From positions 181,805 through 245,804 of the forward strand of contig NZ_JAFFPS010000008.1 in the NCBI RefSeq assembly GCF_016919165.1: DNA of 64,000 bases, written 5' to 3'. The stretch is from Leptospira chreensis (GTDB taxonomy: Bacteria > Spirochaetota > Leptospiria > Leptospirales > Leptospiraceae). A program made the translations under genes and the position numbers. How positions within the stretch are numbered: position 1 is the first letter of the stretch; every line of letters starts with the position of its first letter. The notes under the pieces were generated by a model that saw nothing but the letters and a program-made list of their open reading frames with translations, ran no database searches and had not been told where the DNA came from. Of this stretch, positions 48,492 through 57,871 are shown in pieces.

Positions 48492-49940
48492 TTAGAAACC
48501 AAGTCCTTTGAGTGCATCTCCGGCACCGGGTATTTTTTTTAAGGCATCGGCAGCTTTCCCTTTGATCACTTCTTTTACAGCCCCACCAATGAGATCGGTA
48601 AGCGTTCCAAGGCCCACCCCAAGTTCTACACTCGGACTACGAATGTCTCCGTAAGTGCGAAAAGGAATGAAAAGTCTTTCGTCTTTAACAAGGTTTCCCA
48701 CAATTTTATTACGAAGGGCTTTGGTATCTCCCTGGCCTTTGGTCGCCTGTTTGATTTTTTCATCTAGAGAGGCCAAAGACTTTTTGGATTCGTCTTCATC
48801 ATACAACATTCCCATTTTCATCTCATGGTAGTTTGTGGTGGTAACGATATAAGATCCTTTGGTGATTTGTAAGTCATAGTTTTTTGTGGGGAAGGTAGGT
48901 TCATCTAAAAAGGTCACCTTGCCGTTGCTATACTCTACTTTAAAGGAAACATCTTTTTTAAGTTCCGCTTTTTCTTTTAATTTGTCTAGTTTGAGTCCGG
49001 CTTGGTTCATTACAGGAAGTTCTCCCGCAATGGCATCAAAAGCCGCAAATCCAGAAACAAAAGAATCTTCCTTCATAGTGACTTCGTAAATGACTTTGGG
49101 ATTCACAAGTCCAGACTTCACAACAAAGGGAACCACTTTCCCATCCGTCTCCAATATAAACTTAGCTGCTTCCTTTTTGTTTCTGCCAACAATAGTCACG
49201 TCAGCATCAAAATTCACATTCAAACTGTTATGCGACTCTAAATCACTTCCATCAATATCAATGTCTTTCAGTTCTAAATCCAATTTCTGAATTTGGATGA
49301 CTTGACCAGTTTTACGCATATTGACTTGGATGTTTCCTTCTTGGATTCCCACAAGACCCATCTTAATGGCAATGGGAATGTCTTTGATCGAAAAAGGTCC
49401 GGAAGGCGGGGCACTTGCTTGTTCTTTGGCCTCTTCCTCGGCTTCTTTTTTCTTTTCTGCAATGGCTTCTGCCGAAAGAGCCGGGTTCTTTTCTCCATCC
49501 ACAATTTTTGGTGTTTTAAAAAGAGAGGTGAGATTGTTTCCCCCATCTTCGTTCATCGTTAGAGAAATCTCTGGTTTTTTTAGAACGATTTTATTTACCT
49601 TTAAGGTTTTTGTGAGAAGGGCTAAAAAGGAAATTTTAACATCGGCTTTCCCGAGTTGAATGAGGCCTTTTGGTTTTGATTTTCTTTCATCCAGGGGTGT
49701 GCCTTTGTTTGCTACTTCATCCCGTGGGGCAAGGACAATGCCTTCAATTTCAATTCCCGAAAGAACATTGAAGAAGCTGATATTGACGGAATCTACATGG
49801 GCACGCACATTGATTGCGGATTCGATTTGTTTGACAAGAAAACTCGGAGTGATAAAACTTCCGGCAAATACTAAGGCAATGATTACTATGAGGAGAATGC
49901 CTGCGATGACCGCACCAATTCCGTAACCTATCTTTTTCAT
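48492..49940 (-). CDS. AsmA-like envelope protein
   Basis: A 482-residue protein. An N-terminal membrane helix (IGAVIAGILLIVIIALVFAG) is followed by the AsmA-type start of the periplasmic part (VRAHVDSVNISFFNVLSGIEIEGIVLA). Long beta-rich repeats follow, interrupted by a Glu/Lys/Ala coiled segment near 165-185. The C-terminus ends in an amphipathic run (LIGGAVKEVIKGKAADALKK). AsmA-like proteins act in phospholipid or envelope transport between membranes. ATG 49940 with AGGAG five bases upstream is chosen over the 49961 start of the open frame. Confidence 0.7.
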   Translation of the reverse strand: MKKIGYGIGAVIAGILLIVIIALVFAGSFITPSFLVKQIESAINVRAHVDSVNISFFNVLSGIEIEGIVLAPRDEVANKGTPLDERKSKPKGLIQLGKADVKISFLALLTKTLKVNKIVLKKPEISLTMNEDGGNNLTSLFKTPKIVDGEKNPALSAEAIAEKKKEAEEEAKEQASAPPSGPFSIKDIPIAIKMGLVGIQEGNIQVNMRKTGQVIQIQKLDLELKDIDIDGSDLESHNSLNVNFDADVTIVGRNKKEAAKFILETDGKVVPFVVKSGLVNPKVIYEVTMKEDSFVSGFAAFDAIAGELPVMNQAGLKLDKLKEKAELKKDVSFKVEYSNGKVTFLDEPTFPTKNYDLQITKGSYIVTTTNYHEMKMGMLYDEDESKKSLASLDEKIKQATKGQGDTKALRNKIVGNLVKDERLFIPFRTYGDIRSPSVELGVGLGTLTDLIGGAVKEVIKGKAADALKKIPGAGDALKGLGF

Positions 49941-50022
49941 ACTGTCTCCTAAATTCGGCACTAAAGAGTGGAATTGAGACTAAACGAAAATTAGGTTCTG
50001 TAAAGTAAAAAAGGGAAATAAA

Positions 50023-50451
50023 TTAATTCAAAAATCGAACCGAGCTGATAATGTTGGTTAACTGCTGGAAAAGTTCGTCACCCACTTCTTCATCGGAATT
50101 ATAAGTCACAAGAATCATTCGCATTCGATTGGCTACCATATAGACCATCCATACTCGGTCTTCCTTTAAAAATTCACAGGCACGAATGGAAGATCCTTCA
50201 TTGTTTTCAAAAATTGCCACGTTTTCTGCATCATAATCAATTTCATGGATTTTCAGATAGTTTTCTAATTCTTGGTCTACGTTGAATTCTTCTAATTTGG
50301 ATTCAAAGGCATAAACTTGTAAGGCACCACCACCATTCGGATGGAAAAAGGCAGGAATTTCCTCGACGACCATATGTTCCCAATTCGCAGGAAACAGAAA
50401 AGAATACCATCCTTGTGGCGATCGAAATTGTTTGTACATGGGTTTTGTCAT
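50023..50451 (-). CDS. small PsbP/DUF3805-like protein, function unknown
   Basis: A 142-residue protein without signal peptide. The pattern SPQGWYSFLFPANWE, FFHPNGGGALQVYAFE, then a C-terminal NIISSVRFLN resembles the PsbP/MOG1-like fold of small domains that begin with a G-W-[SY]-F-x-[YF]-P-x-W motif. No active site is evident. It is divergent from the outer-membrane barrel gene with 47 bases between starts. Fold assignment is by motif only. Confidence 0.5.
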   Translation of the reverse strand: MTKPMYKQFRSPQGWYSFLFPANWEHMVVEEIPAFFHPNGGGALQVYAFESKLEEFNVDQELENYLKIHEIDYDAENVAIFENNEGSSIRACEFLKEDRVWMVYMVANRMRMILVTYNSDEEVGDELFQQLTNIISSVRFLN

Positions 50452-50498
50452 CGGAAATCCCTTTTCTTTCCAATAAATCTTTGGAGTAATGGCAGTAA

Positions 50499-51506
50499 AT
50501 GATTTTCAAAAGAAAATGGTATTTCCTTGTATTTGCTCTCTTCCTTTCCACCAGTTTTTTTGGAAGTTTATCGGCACAAGTTTCGGGTTATGAATCGGCT
50601 TACCCCTCTGCTTATTTACTGGGACTCTCATCCTCGGGAGTAGTCACAAAAAATGCAATGGGAAGTATGTATGGAAATACAGCTTTTCTTTCTAACCAAA
50701 CCAAACATATCGTTGACGGAGGAGTAAACGGAAGTTATGCGAATCCAAAAGTATCCCCTTTATACCTATCGGGTGCTTTATACTATTCTTATTCTGATTC
50801 CTTAGGGTTTGGGTTTCGCGGGAAACCAGTTTTTCTACGATCCTTTCCTGCTGATGAAAGATTTTCCAATTACGCCTTCCAAGGTTTTGTCAGTTGGAAG
50901 TGGAATGAGTATTTATCCTTTGCCTTACATTTGGGACCTGGAGTCTCCGGAAGGATGGGTGGGTATAGTTCATACTCTTGGAACGTATCTGCCTCTACTG
51001 CCTTCCAATATGGCAACTTTCGCTTAGGTGTGATTTTAGAATCCCCGGGAAGTTACCGGTTTGATAAATATTTAGGATCAGAAAAACTAAAGGAACGACT
51101 CCCCGAACGACTGCTAGTGGGTTTAGGTTATAAAATTACCGAATCCGTCGATTTACAAATCGAAGGTCACCGGACGTTTTTTGAACGCTCTCAAATCTCT
51201 GTCAATGGAGGAGAAAATTCCTTCGCATATCCCGTTCGGACAATGTATGCAGGTAACATCGGTTTAGCGATTGGCAAAATAGAATCTTTCCAGTTTTTAA
51301 CAGGACTCGGACGAGAGTTTCGTGCGGACTCAACGCTCAGAGGATTCTACACAGCTTCTCTTGGAATTGCCGGTTCGATCTTTCCTTCGGAGATTGGTGA
51401 AGGGTATTTGTATTCTGTTTCTCTCCAAAGATCGGGCTTAAGTGTGCCGGAAAGAGAGGGAGCTGAGACCAGATTCGCCGCCCAAATCCAAATCCAGTTC
51501 CAATGA
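50499..51506 (+). CDS. outer-membrane beta-barrel protein
   Basis: A 335-residue protein with a signal peptide (WYFLVFALFLSTSFFGSLSAQ). The rest is a series of alternating aromatic/aliphatic strands with tight turns (GALYYSYSDSLGFGFRGKP, FALHLGPGVSGRMGGYSSYS). It ends in a C-terminal strand AAQIQIQFQ with the terminal polar/aromatic pattern recognised by BamA, though Gln rather than Phe is last. The N-terminus resembles PorV/FadL-like transport barrels. No specific substrate can be inferred. A 171-base non-coding stretch follows. Confidence 0.65.
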   Translation: MIFKRKWYFLVFALFLSTSFFGSLSAQVSGYESAYPSAYLLGLSSSGVVTKNAMGSMYGNTAFLSNQTKHIVDGGVNGSYANPKVSPLYLSGALYYSYSDSLGFGFRGKPVFLRSFPADERFSNYAFQGFVSWKWNEYLSFALHLGPGVSGRMGGYSSYSWNVSASTAFQYGNFRLGVILESPGSYRFDKYLGSEKLKERLPERLLVGLGYKITESVDLQIEGHRTFFERSQISVNGGENSFAYPVRTMYAGNIGLAIGKIESFQFLTGLGREFRADSTLRGFYTASLGIAGSIFPSEIGEGYLYSVSLQRSGLSVPEREGAETRFAAQIQIQFQ

Positions 51507-51600
51507 AGAACACCATTTGTCTATTTAGTAAGCAATTTGGATGGTTTCCATAAATGCTTTCTATTCCTTTCGCTGAAATTCGGAACAGAATGTAGAGAAT

Positions 51601-51680
51601 TATAGGATATTCTGACTTCTTTAGGCGAGATGCACTGTCGGTACGATACTTGCATCTAAATCAGAAAGGTATCCTATATG
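51601..51680 (+). promoter_or_regulatory. candidate structured 5' leader enclosing the ribosome-binding site
   Basis: Three nested inverted repeats precede the GAF-SpoIIE gene. TATAGGATA (51601-51609) pairs with TATCCTATA (51670-51678), whose last base is the A of the start codon. TCTGA (51611-51615) pairs with TCAGA (51661-51665). AGATGCA (51628-51634) pairs with TGCATCT (51651-51657). The AAGG ribosome-binding element (51666-51669) falls exactly in the internal loop between stems one and two. In RNA this would fold the whole initiation region away. The transcription start is not known. Confidence 0.5.
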
Positions 51681-53498
51681 GTTGATTTCAAAGTTTCCAA
51701 ACGAATGCTCGTCAACTTCCGCGGACAAAACAAAGTCGTGGGAGGATTAACAGACAAAGATAAAATTGCGATCCTTCTCTACATATCCAAAGAATTTGCC
51801 AATTTAGATAGAGAAGACCAACTCTTTTCCAAGGTCATCCTGATCTGTCAGGAAATATTTGAGTCGGACAATACAACGCTTCGACTTTGGGATGGAGAGT
51901 ATCTTGTCCCTGTTAAGTTTGTCAAAGAAACAGAACCACCTCGCCGTAACTTAGTGATGGGAGAAGGTTATTCTGGTTCCGTTTTTGAAACCAAAGAACC
52001 AGTTCTTGTTAACGACTTAACTCGCTCTGCTCACTTCTTTGATGAGGGAGAAAAAACCAAATCCGTTATGTGTGTTCCGATCATGCAAAAGGAAGAAATT
52101 CTCGGAACACTCGCCGTAGAAAGTGAACGTGAAAATTTTTATATCATCGATGACTTAGAAATCTTAGAAGCCCTCACTTCGCAACTGGCACTCGCTCTTT
52201 ATGGGGTAAGGCTGATTGAAGGACTTGTCACAGCAAGAGCCAGAGAAGCAGCCATATTAAACCAATTAGAATGGGATTTGAAGATGGGGCGCAACGTCCA
52301 AAGCCAAATCCTTCCCCAAGATTTAAGTGCTTGGAACGGTATCTACTTTGCTAGTCATTACGAACCGATGGCGGAAGTCAGCGGGGACTTGGTTGACATT
52401 GTGAGACAAGGCCATTCCTTAACAGCGATTAACATCGACGTATCGGGACATGGAATTCCAGCGGCTCTAGTAACTATGGCCATCCACCACCAATTCCGTA
52501 GATCGGTGATGGCAGGACTTGGACTCACGGAGATTATGGAAGAACTCGGTGAAAAACTAAGAGAACAACTTCCGGAATCCACTTACTTCACAGCCTTTAT
52601 GGTTCGGATCTTTAGCGATTATACTTTTGGTTATGTGAATGCAGGCCACCAGCGTATGTTACACTACAAAGCCGCTGATGATACCTTTATTCAGTATGAT
52701 ACCAAAGGAGTTCCTCTTGGCATTCTTCCCGTAAGAAAGATCGATTATGAAGAGAAACAAGGGAAATTAGAGCCCGGTGATTTTTTACTTTTAATCTCGG
52801 ATGGATTTAGTGAACAAAGAAACCATCTAAAAGACGAGGTGGGAGTGGACCGAATCCTCACTTGGTTACAAGATGAAAGAGAACGGCTTGTGATGGAAGG
52901 TCGTGGAAAAGTAGATCTGAAAAAACTTGCCAATGCCTTTGTAGAACGGTTTAGAGCTTACCAAGGCGAAGTTCCCAATGGGGATGATTTGAGTTTCCTT
53001 TTTCTGTATTGTGGGGATTCCATTCCCGAAGCTTCGCATTACATACAAATGGCGAAACAATCCAATTCTAAAATGAAAATGGAAGAGGCTTATGCCCAAG
53101 CCCTCAAAGCCTTCAGTATTGATTCCTCTCTCAAAGAAATTTTAGTATTTTTAGGAAAGATGTACTACCGAGACGGAAAATACAACGAAGCGATTCGGTA
53201 TCTAGAAGAGTATTTGCGAACCTCCGGGGACAATACAGCAGCCTCTCATTTTATGATGGGAAGGGCTTATTACAAAGCAGGAATGATTTCGGAAGCAAAA
53301 CGAGCGTTAAAGATGGCTCTTTCGAGTGATCATAGTTTTGCGAAAGCTAGTATCTTACTGGCACAATGTTATTTGAAAGAAAATGCGAAACCAAAAGCAA
53401 TCAAAGTGTTGCAACAAGGCGTAAAAAACACACCTCAAAGTTTGGAATTAAAAACCTCACTTTTAAGGTTAGAATCACATTCGCAGAAAGTCGGTTAA
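51678..53498 (+). CDS. GAF-SpoIIE phosphatase-TPR signalling protein
   Basis: A 606-residue soluble protein. The GAF domain is at ~40-185 (GEGYSGSVFETKEPVLVND; SVMCVPIMQKEEILGTLAVE). The SpoIIE PP2C domain is at ~205-440 (AEVSGDLVDIV, INIDVSGHGIPAALVT, YVNAGHQRM, LLISDGFSEQ). TPR units are at ~455-600 (YNEAIRYLEEYLRTSGDN). It probably dephosphorylates a STAS-type anti-anti-sigma factor in response to a ligand at GAF. AAGG lies eight bases before the ATG within a predicted hairpin leader. Second SpoIIE phosphatase in the window after 13610-15523. Confidence 0.88.
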   Translation: MVDFKVSKRMLVNFRGQNKVVGGLTDKDKIAILLYISKEFANLDREDQLFSKVILICQEIFESDNTTLRLWDGEYLVPVKFVKETEPPRRNLVMGEGYSGSVFETKEPVLVNDLTRSAHFFDEGEKTKSVMCVPIMQKEEILGTLAVESERENFYIIDDLEILEALTSQLALALYGVRLIEGLVTARAREAAILNQLEWDLKMGRNVQSQILPQDLSAWNGIYFASHYEPMAEVSGDLVDIVRQGHSLTAINIDVSGHGIPAALVTMAIHHQFRRSVMAGLGLTEIMEELGEKLREQLPESTYFTAFMVRIFSDYTFGYVNAGHQRMLHYKAADDTFIQYDTKGVPLGILPVRKIDYEEKQGKLEPGDFLLLISDGFSEQRNHLKDEVGVDRILTWLQDERERLVMEGRGKVDLKKLANAFVERFRAYQGEVPNGDDLSFLFLYCGDSIPEASHYIQMAKQSNSKMKMEEAYAQALKAFSIDSSLKEILVFLGKMYYRDGKYNEAIRYLEEYLRTSGDNTAASHFMMGRAYYKAGMISEAKRALKMALSSDHSFAKASILLAQCYLKENAKPKAIKVLQQGVKNTPQSLELKTSLLRLESHSQKVG

Positions 53499-53507
53499 GG
53501 AAAATAT

Positions 53508-54929
53508 ATGAAACAGTTTGGAAATTTTTTACTGATTACGATTCTTCTTCTTGGCTCCTCCATAGGAGCTGAAGAATCCACAAACGCAGAAAGTTTAGAG
53601 AACTTGGCCCGGGAAATGGCAAGTATCAAAACGTCTCTCGCAGAAACAAAACTTGCTTTAGAGACCACCAAACAAGAAGCAAACTGGGTATGGACTTGCA
53701 TTGCAGCCTTCCTTGTATTTTTTATGCAAGCTGGTTTTGCTTATGTAGAAGCCGGATTCACAAGAGCAAAAAATGCAGTGAATATCCTTATGAAAAACTT
53801 CTCCGATTTAACTGTTGGGGCAATTGCTTATTGGGTGGTTGGTTTTGGAATTATGTTTGGACCTCAAGTCCTCACCGGTTTTGGAGTAGGAGTTCCTTCT
53901 TTTGCCGAAAGCCTGATCAATTCAGAAGATGGAAATATGGATCCTGCTAAGTATACTTTCTTTATCTTCCAAATAGTTTTTGCTGCAACTGCGGCAACGA
54001 TCGTTTCCGGTGCCATGGCAGAACGAACCAAGTTTTCCGCTTATTTGGTTTTTTCCATTGTGATCACTGCTTTTATCTATCCCATCTTTGGATCTTTTGC
54101 TTGGGGAAGTCTCTTTGGAATCTCCAGTGGATTTTTAGAAACCTTGGGACTTGGTGGTGGAGAAGGCGTTGGGTTTCATGACTTTGCTGGATCCACTGTG
54201 GTTCACAGTGTGGGTGCTTGGGCAGGTCTTGCCGGAGCGATTGTGGTTGGTCCTCGCATGGGAAAATTCCAAACCGATGGTAGAGTCTATCCAATCCTCG
54301 GACACAATATGTCTATGGCAGCCCTCGGAGTTTTTATCCTTTGGTTTGGTTGGTTTGGGTTCAATCCAGGTTCTACCACTTCGATTGAGGGTGGAAGTTT
54401 TGCTCGCATAGCGGTCGTTACTCATATGTCTGCTTGTGCCGGTGCGATTTCCGCAATGGTTCTCACTTGGCTTTTGTTTAAAAAACCAGAAATTGGTCTT
54501 ACCCTAAATGGGGGACTCGCGGGTCTTGTGGCCATCACAGCTCCTTGCGACGTGGTGAGTATCACGGGAGCAGTTTGTATTGGGGCAGTTGCTGGAGTTC
54601 TTGTGATTGTTTCGGTTCTCTTTCTCGACAAAATCAAAATCGATGACCCAGTCGGTGCGGTTTCAGTTCACGGGGTTTGCGGAGCCTGGGGAACACTGGC
54701 AGTGGGACTTTTTAGTTTGGATACAGGACTTTTTTCCGGTGCTGGCTTTGCCCAATTTGCGGCTCAGGCCATCGGTGTGGTGACTGCCTTTCTATGGGCT
54801 TTCCCGACTAGTTTTGCGGTATTCTATATCATCAAAAAAACAATGGGACTTCGCGTTTCCGAAGAAGAAGAATTGTTAGGTTTGGATATTTTAGAACACG
54901 GAAACGAGGCTTACCCCGTTTCCAAATAG
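53508..54929 (+). CDS. amt: ammonium transporter with N-terminal extension
   Basis: A 473-residue Amt/MEP channel. After a signal peptide (residues 1-20) there is a ~40-residue amphipathic helical segment (ENLAREMASIKTSLAETKLA) before the usual first helix. The pore features are the His pair in GSTVVHSVG and VSVHGVCGAWG, the ammonium-site Trp/aromatics, and GARMGKF-type loop VGPRMGKFQTDG. No glnK is next to it, unlike many amt genes. It is nine bases after the SpoIIE phosphatase gene and probably cotranscribed with it. Confidence 0.93.
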   Translation: MKQFGNFLLITILLLGSSIGAEESTNAESLENLAREMASIKTSLAETKLALETTKQEANWVWTCIAAFLVFFMQAGFAYVEAGFTRAKNAVNILMKNFSDLTVGAIAYWVVGFGIMFGPQVLTGFGVGVPSFAESLINSEDGNMDPAKYTFFIFQIVFAATAATIVSGAMAERTKFSAYLVFSIVITAFIYPIFGSFAWGSLFGISSGFLETLGLGGGEGVGFHDFAGSTVVHSVGAWAGLAGAIVVGPRMGKFQTDGRVYPILGHNMSMAALGVFILWFGWFGFNPGSTTSIEGGSFARIAVVTHMSACAGAISAMVLTWLLFKKPEIGLTLNGGLAGLVAITAPCDVVSITGAVCIGAVAGVLVIVSVLFLDKIKIDDPVGAVSVHGVCGAWGTLAVGLFSLDTGLFSGAGFAQFAAQAIGVVTAFLWAFPTSFAVFYIIKKTMGLRVSEEEELLGLDILEHGNEAYPVSK

Positions 54930-54937
54930 TCCTTGAC

Positions 54938-54965
54938 CCTGGGCTTTCTTTATGGGAAGCCTAGG
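54938..54965 (+). promoter_or_regulatory. intercistronic hairpin before lipoprotein start
   Basis: CCTGGGCTT (54938-54946) pairs with AAGCCTAGG (54957-54965) with one G-T wobble and a 10-base loop. It ends two bases before the GTG start and contains the GGGAAG ribosome-binding stretch. No T-run follows, so it is not a standard terminator; it may limit translation of the lipoprotein. Confidence 0.35.
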
Positions 54966-54967
54966 TT

Positions 54968-55612
54968 GTGTTTCGATTTCTCCCCCTTACCAGCCTCCTA
55001 TTATTTTTCTTTGGTTGTTTCGAATATGAAGAAACCATCCTTTTCCGGAAACAAAGTTCGGGAACGGTCGAAATTGCTTATACGGTTCCTTTAAAAAAAG
55101 ATTCCAATGACTCGCTCATCAAATTCCTTCCCACTTCCAAAGAAGAAATCATTACCTCAGTCAAAAAGAAATCAAATAACAATCTGCAAGTTCGGGACTT
55201 TACGTTTAGGGAATTAGAAAAATCAGAAACTACGGATATGTATTTCAAACGAAAGGGGAAGGTGTCTTACAAATTAGATTTTGAAGATCCCATCCATTTA
55301 GAAGGCGTTCTCATTGGAACTTTTTCTATCAAATCCAAACCTAGATCTTTAGTGGTAAAACGAGATTTTCCTAACCTAACAGATAACACTGTTGTTGATA
55401 CAGGTGCGGGAGAAAAGAAAATCATTTCAGAAACCTCTAGGCTTCTACGGGAAGGTCGGATCCAATTCAAAGTTTTGTTTCCGAAAGATTCAGAATGTAG
55501 TTCGAACCGAGGTTTTATAGGGCTTGGAAACTTAACCTATCAAATTCCTCTCCAAGAAACCTTAGAAAGTCCCGATTCCAAAACCTGGGAATACAAAATT
55601 CGTTTTTTCTAA
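54968..55612 (+). CDS. lipoprotein, function unknown
   Basis: A 214-residue protein starting at GTG. The signal peptide FLPLTSLLLFFFGC ends in a lipobox with acylated Cys near residue 17, of the loose spirochaete type. The mature part is beta-rich with charged turns (TVEIAYTVPLKKDSND; GVLIGTFSIKSKPRSLVVKRDF) and lacks recognisable motifs. It follows amt by 38 bases, and its end overlaps the convergent mqnA gene by four bases. Membrane side (inner or outer leaflet) cannot be told. Confidence 0.7.
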   Translation: MFRFLPLTSLLLFFFGCFEYEETILFRKQSSGTVEIAYTVPLKKDSNDSLIKFLPTSKEEIITSVKKKSNNNLQVRDFTFRELEKSETTDMYFKRKGKVSYKLDFEDPIHLEGVLIGTFSIKSKPRSLVVKRDFPNLTDNTVVDTGAGEKKIISETSRLLREGRIQFKVLFPKDSECSSNRGFIGLGNLTYQIPLQETLESPDSKTWEYKIRFF

Positions 55613-56355
55613 ACGAGTTTGAGTTCTCTTGCTGTTTTGATAAACAAATCAAATCCATCTAAATTCTTTTGTTCCGGAATATAATGTAACTCTTGTTTAA
55701 GGTAACGATCGGTTACAGCTATGGGCAGGCGTTTTTCTTCTTTAATGATAGAGTCTAAATCCTTCAGTCCATATTCTAAGGCGGAAAGAAAAAGTTTATC
55801 GTCCCAAACTCGTCCCTTAGGAAAGGCCCAAAACGCAAAACAGAAATAAAGCCCTGTCGACTGGTTCCACCATTCCGCAAGATCCACCACTTGGTAGCCC
55901 GCAACTGGGGTTTGTAATAAGGCATGATCCCCAAACAAAAGGTGAGATCCCTTTCCATTTTCCATCATCAGTGAAATTTCAGAAGCCGGAGTTGGAATGA
56001 CCTCCACCAATTTGCCAAACTCACGAAAGAGAAGGCATTGGAGAAGGGCCACACTCGAACGGGAACCTTTGTCGGTATACAGTACCTTGGGAAGTCCTGG
56101 TTCCGATTCATGACGGAAGAAAAGAACAGAACGAACCACATCTCTTGCACAAACTCCGACGACTTTTGTGTAGTCCAAAGTCTCACGATTGCGTTCGCAT
56201 TCGATAGAAGAAACTAGGGCGCAGTCCAATTCTCCTTGTTTTAGGAGTTCGATGAGGACACTCGGGTTCTCATAAACTGGTATAAATCCGGAAGTTCTCT
56301 CAAAATAGAGGGTTAGGGGGCGGGCATTCAGGTGTTTTACGATGCCTATTTTCAT
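55609..56355 (-). CDS. mqnA: chorismate dehydratase
   Basis: A 248-residue periplasmic-binding-fold enzyme of the futalosine menaquinone pathway, which converts chorismate to 3-enolpyruvylbenzoate. Family blocks are [53 protein letters not shown] and [20 protein letters not shown]. It stands alone, divergent from cheR. mqnC of the same pathway is at 19600-20709. Confidence 0.92.
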   Translation of the reverse strand: MKIGIVKHLNARPLTLYFERTSGFIPVYENPSVLIELLKQGELDCALVSSIECERNRETLDYTKVVGVCARDVVRSVLFFRHESEPGLPKVLYTDKGSRSSVALLQCLLFREFGKLVEVIPTPASEISLMMENGKGSHLLFGDHALLQTPVAGYQVVDLAEWWNQSTGLYFCFAFWAFPKGRVWDDKLFLSALEYGLKDLDSIIKEEKRLPIAVTDRYLKQELHYIPEQKNLDGFDLFIKTARELKLV

Positions 56356-56426
56356 TATCTAGTATCCCTTATAAAAAACAACTTGTCAGAACGAGAAAAG
56401 AGTGTCGAATCACTTACGAGGACAAA

Positions 56427-57281
56427 TTGGACTTTCGAACATCTTTAAACACAATCGGTGATGCCGAATTTGAATTCATTAAAAATTTAGTGTACAAACA
56501 AGCTGGGATTTTTTTAGCACCACATAAAAAAATTATGGTCCAGTCTAGACTGAATGCACGCCTCCGTACTTTGGGAATCGAAAGTTTTGAAAACTATGTA
56601 GCCAAATTAAAACTCGATCCAAAGTTTGCAACCGATGAGATGCAAGAACTCATCAATCGCATAACGACAAACAAAACGGATTTCTTTCGAGAGAACCACC
56701 ATTTTGAATTTTTAAAGAATCAATACTTTCCTGCCTTAGAACAGGCGGCAGCGAGTGGTGGACCAAAAACTTTGCGGATTTGGTGTTCTGCTTCTTCCAC
56801 TGGAGAGGAACCGTATTCGATTGCCATTACTGTTTATGATTACTTCAATACAAAAGGTTGGAATTGCAAAATCTATGCTTCCGACATTGATACACAAGTC
56901 ATTGCGACAGCCAAAAAAGGTCTTTACCGAGATGAAAGATTAGAACCTGTATCGGAAGCCCTCAAAGCAAAACATTTTATCAAAACCGTAGAAAAGGATC
57001 ATGTTTTCTATGAGGCGAAACCACATCTGAAAGCTTTGATTGATTTTAGACAAATCAACCTTTTACATTTTCCTTTTCCGATTACTGATAAGTTGGATTT
57101 GATCTTTTGTAGGAATGTGGTGATTTACTTTGACAAACAGACACAAAAAACTTTGTTCCAAAATTTTGAAGTCAGTTTGAAACCGAAAGGGTATTTAATC
57201 CTGGGTCATTCGGAAACGATGTTTGGAATCTCTGAGAGTTTTAAATTTTTAGGACATACCATCTACCAAAAGAAAGACTAA
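56427..57281 (+). CDS. cheR: chemotaxis protein methyltransferase CheR
   Basis: A 284-residue enzyme that methylates glutamates of chemoreceptors with SAM. The N-terminal helical domain ([21 protein letters not shown]) is followed by the SAM domain ([48 protein letters not shown]). It starts at TTG 56427 with GAGGA four bases upstream. No other che gene is close, so it may serve a core array encoded elsewhere. A shared terminator overlaps its stop. Confidence 0.94.
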   Translation: MDFRTSLNTIGDAEFEFIKNLVYKQAGIFLAPHKKIMVQSRLNARLRTLGIESFENYVAKLKLDPKFATDEMQELINRITTNKTDFFRENHHFEFLKNQYFPALEQAAASGGPKTLRIWCSASSTGEEPYSIAITVYDYFNTKGWNCKIYASDIDTQVIATAKKGLYRDERLEPVSEALKAKHFIKTVEKDHVFYEAKPHLKALIDFRQINLLHFPFPITDKLDLIFCRNVVIYFDKQTQKTLFQNFEVSLKPKGYLILGHSETMFGISESFKFLGHTIYQKKD

Positions 57282-57299
57282 GAACCTTAGTCTTCTTTT
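57274..57299. terminator. bidirectional terminator between cheR and HIT gene
   Basis: AAGACTAAG (57274-57282) and CTTAGTCTT (57286-57294) form a nine-bp perfect stem with a three-base loop. TCTTTT-type tails follow on the plus strand and TCTTTT on the minus strand. The stem contains the stop codon of cheR and abuts that of the HIT gene. Confidence 0.7.
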
Positions 57300-57799
57300 G
57301 TCCAAAGTTGTTTTAGATCATCCCACATTTGGTAGGGTTCATAGATGACAATCCTGGTATTGGAAAGTACATCTAAAAATCCTGCCTCATTGGGAAATCT
57401 AGGCACAATGTGTTCATGGATATGGGGAATGGATCCGCCACTATTTTTCCCTAAGTTATAACCAATATTAAATCCCTGTATCTTCCATTGTTTTTCAAGG
57501 ATCCGCATTGCTTTCTGGGTCAGTCTATGGATGTCCAGTGCTTCTTCTTCTGTTAACTCTAAGTAATGGATGATATGACGTTTGGGAAAGATGATGATAT
57601 GCCCGGGATTGTAGGGGAAAAGATTGACTGAGACAATCGAGAGTTCGGTCTCTGCTATGGTTAGATTGGGGACAATTTCGTTTTTGTCTCGAACACCGCA
57701 AAGAATACAATCCACATTGGGCCTGTCCCCTTTAGCATAACCCAATTTCCCTATGCTGAACAGGTTTTTTCGGATAGAATGCTCTTCATAGGAACTCAT
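57287..57799 (-). CDS. HIT-family hydrolase
   Basis: A 170-residue histidine-triad protein. The catalytic motif is HIHEHIVPR near residue 130, and [14 protein letters not shown] is the family's N-terminal nucleotide-binding block. The CILCGVRD pair of cysteines near residue 30 fits a small zinc site, as in Ap4A phosphorylase-like HIT proteins. The substrate is probably an adenine dinucleotide or AMP conjugate. ATG 57799 is preferred; the frame opens at a TTG (57850) that would leave only 21 bases to the divergent rsmH start. Confidence 0.85.
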   Translation of the reverse strand: MSSYEEHSIRKNLFSIGKLGYAKGDRPNVDCILCGVRDKNEIVPNLTIAETELSIVSVNLFPYNPGHIIIFPKRHIIHYLELTEEEALDIHRLTQKAMRILEKQWKIQGFNIGYNLGKNSGGSIPHIHEHIVPRFPNEAGFLDVLSNTRIVIYEPYQMWDDLKQLWTKED

Positions 57800-57871
57800 T
57801 TGTACTTTCAATCTCCCTAAAGGATTAAAGGATTGCAAGGATTTTGACAAGTATACAGTAAGAAAGTAACA

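Noticed and set aside
51507..51600. Small gene or RNA gene downstream of the outer-membrane barrel gene
   Set aside because: No frame with a start and ribosome-binding site and no tRNA-like cloverleaf was seen; it is treated as promoter and leader DNA.
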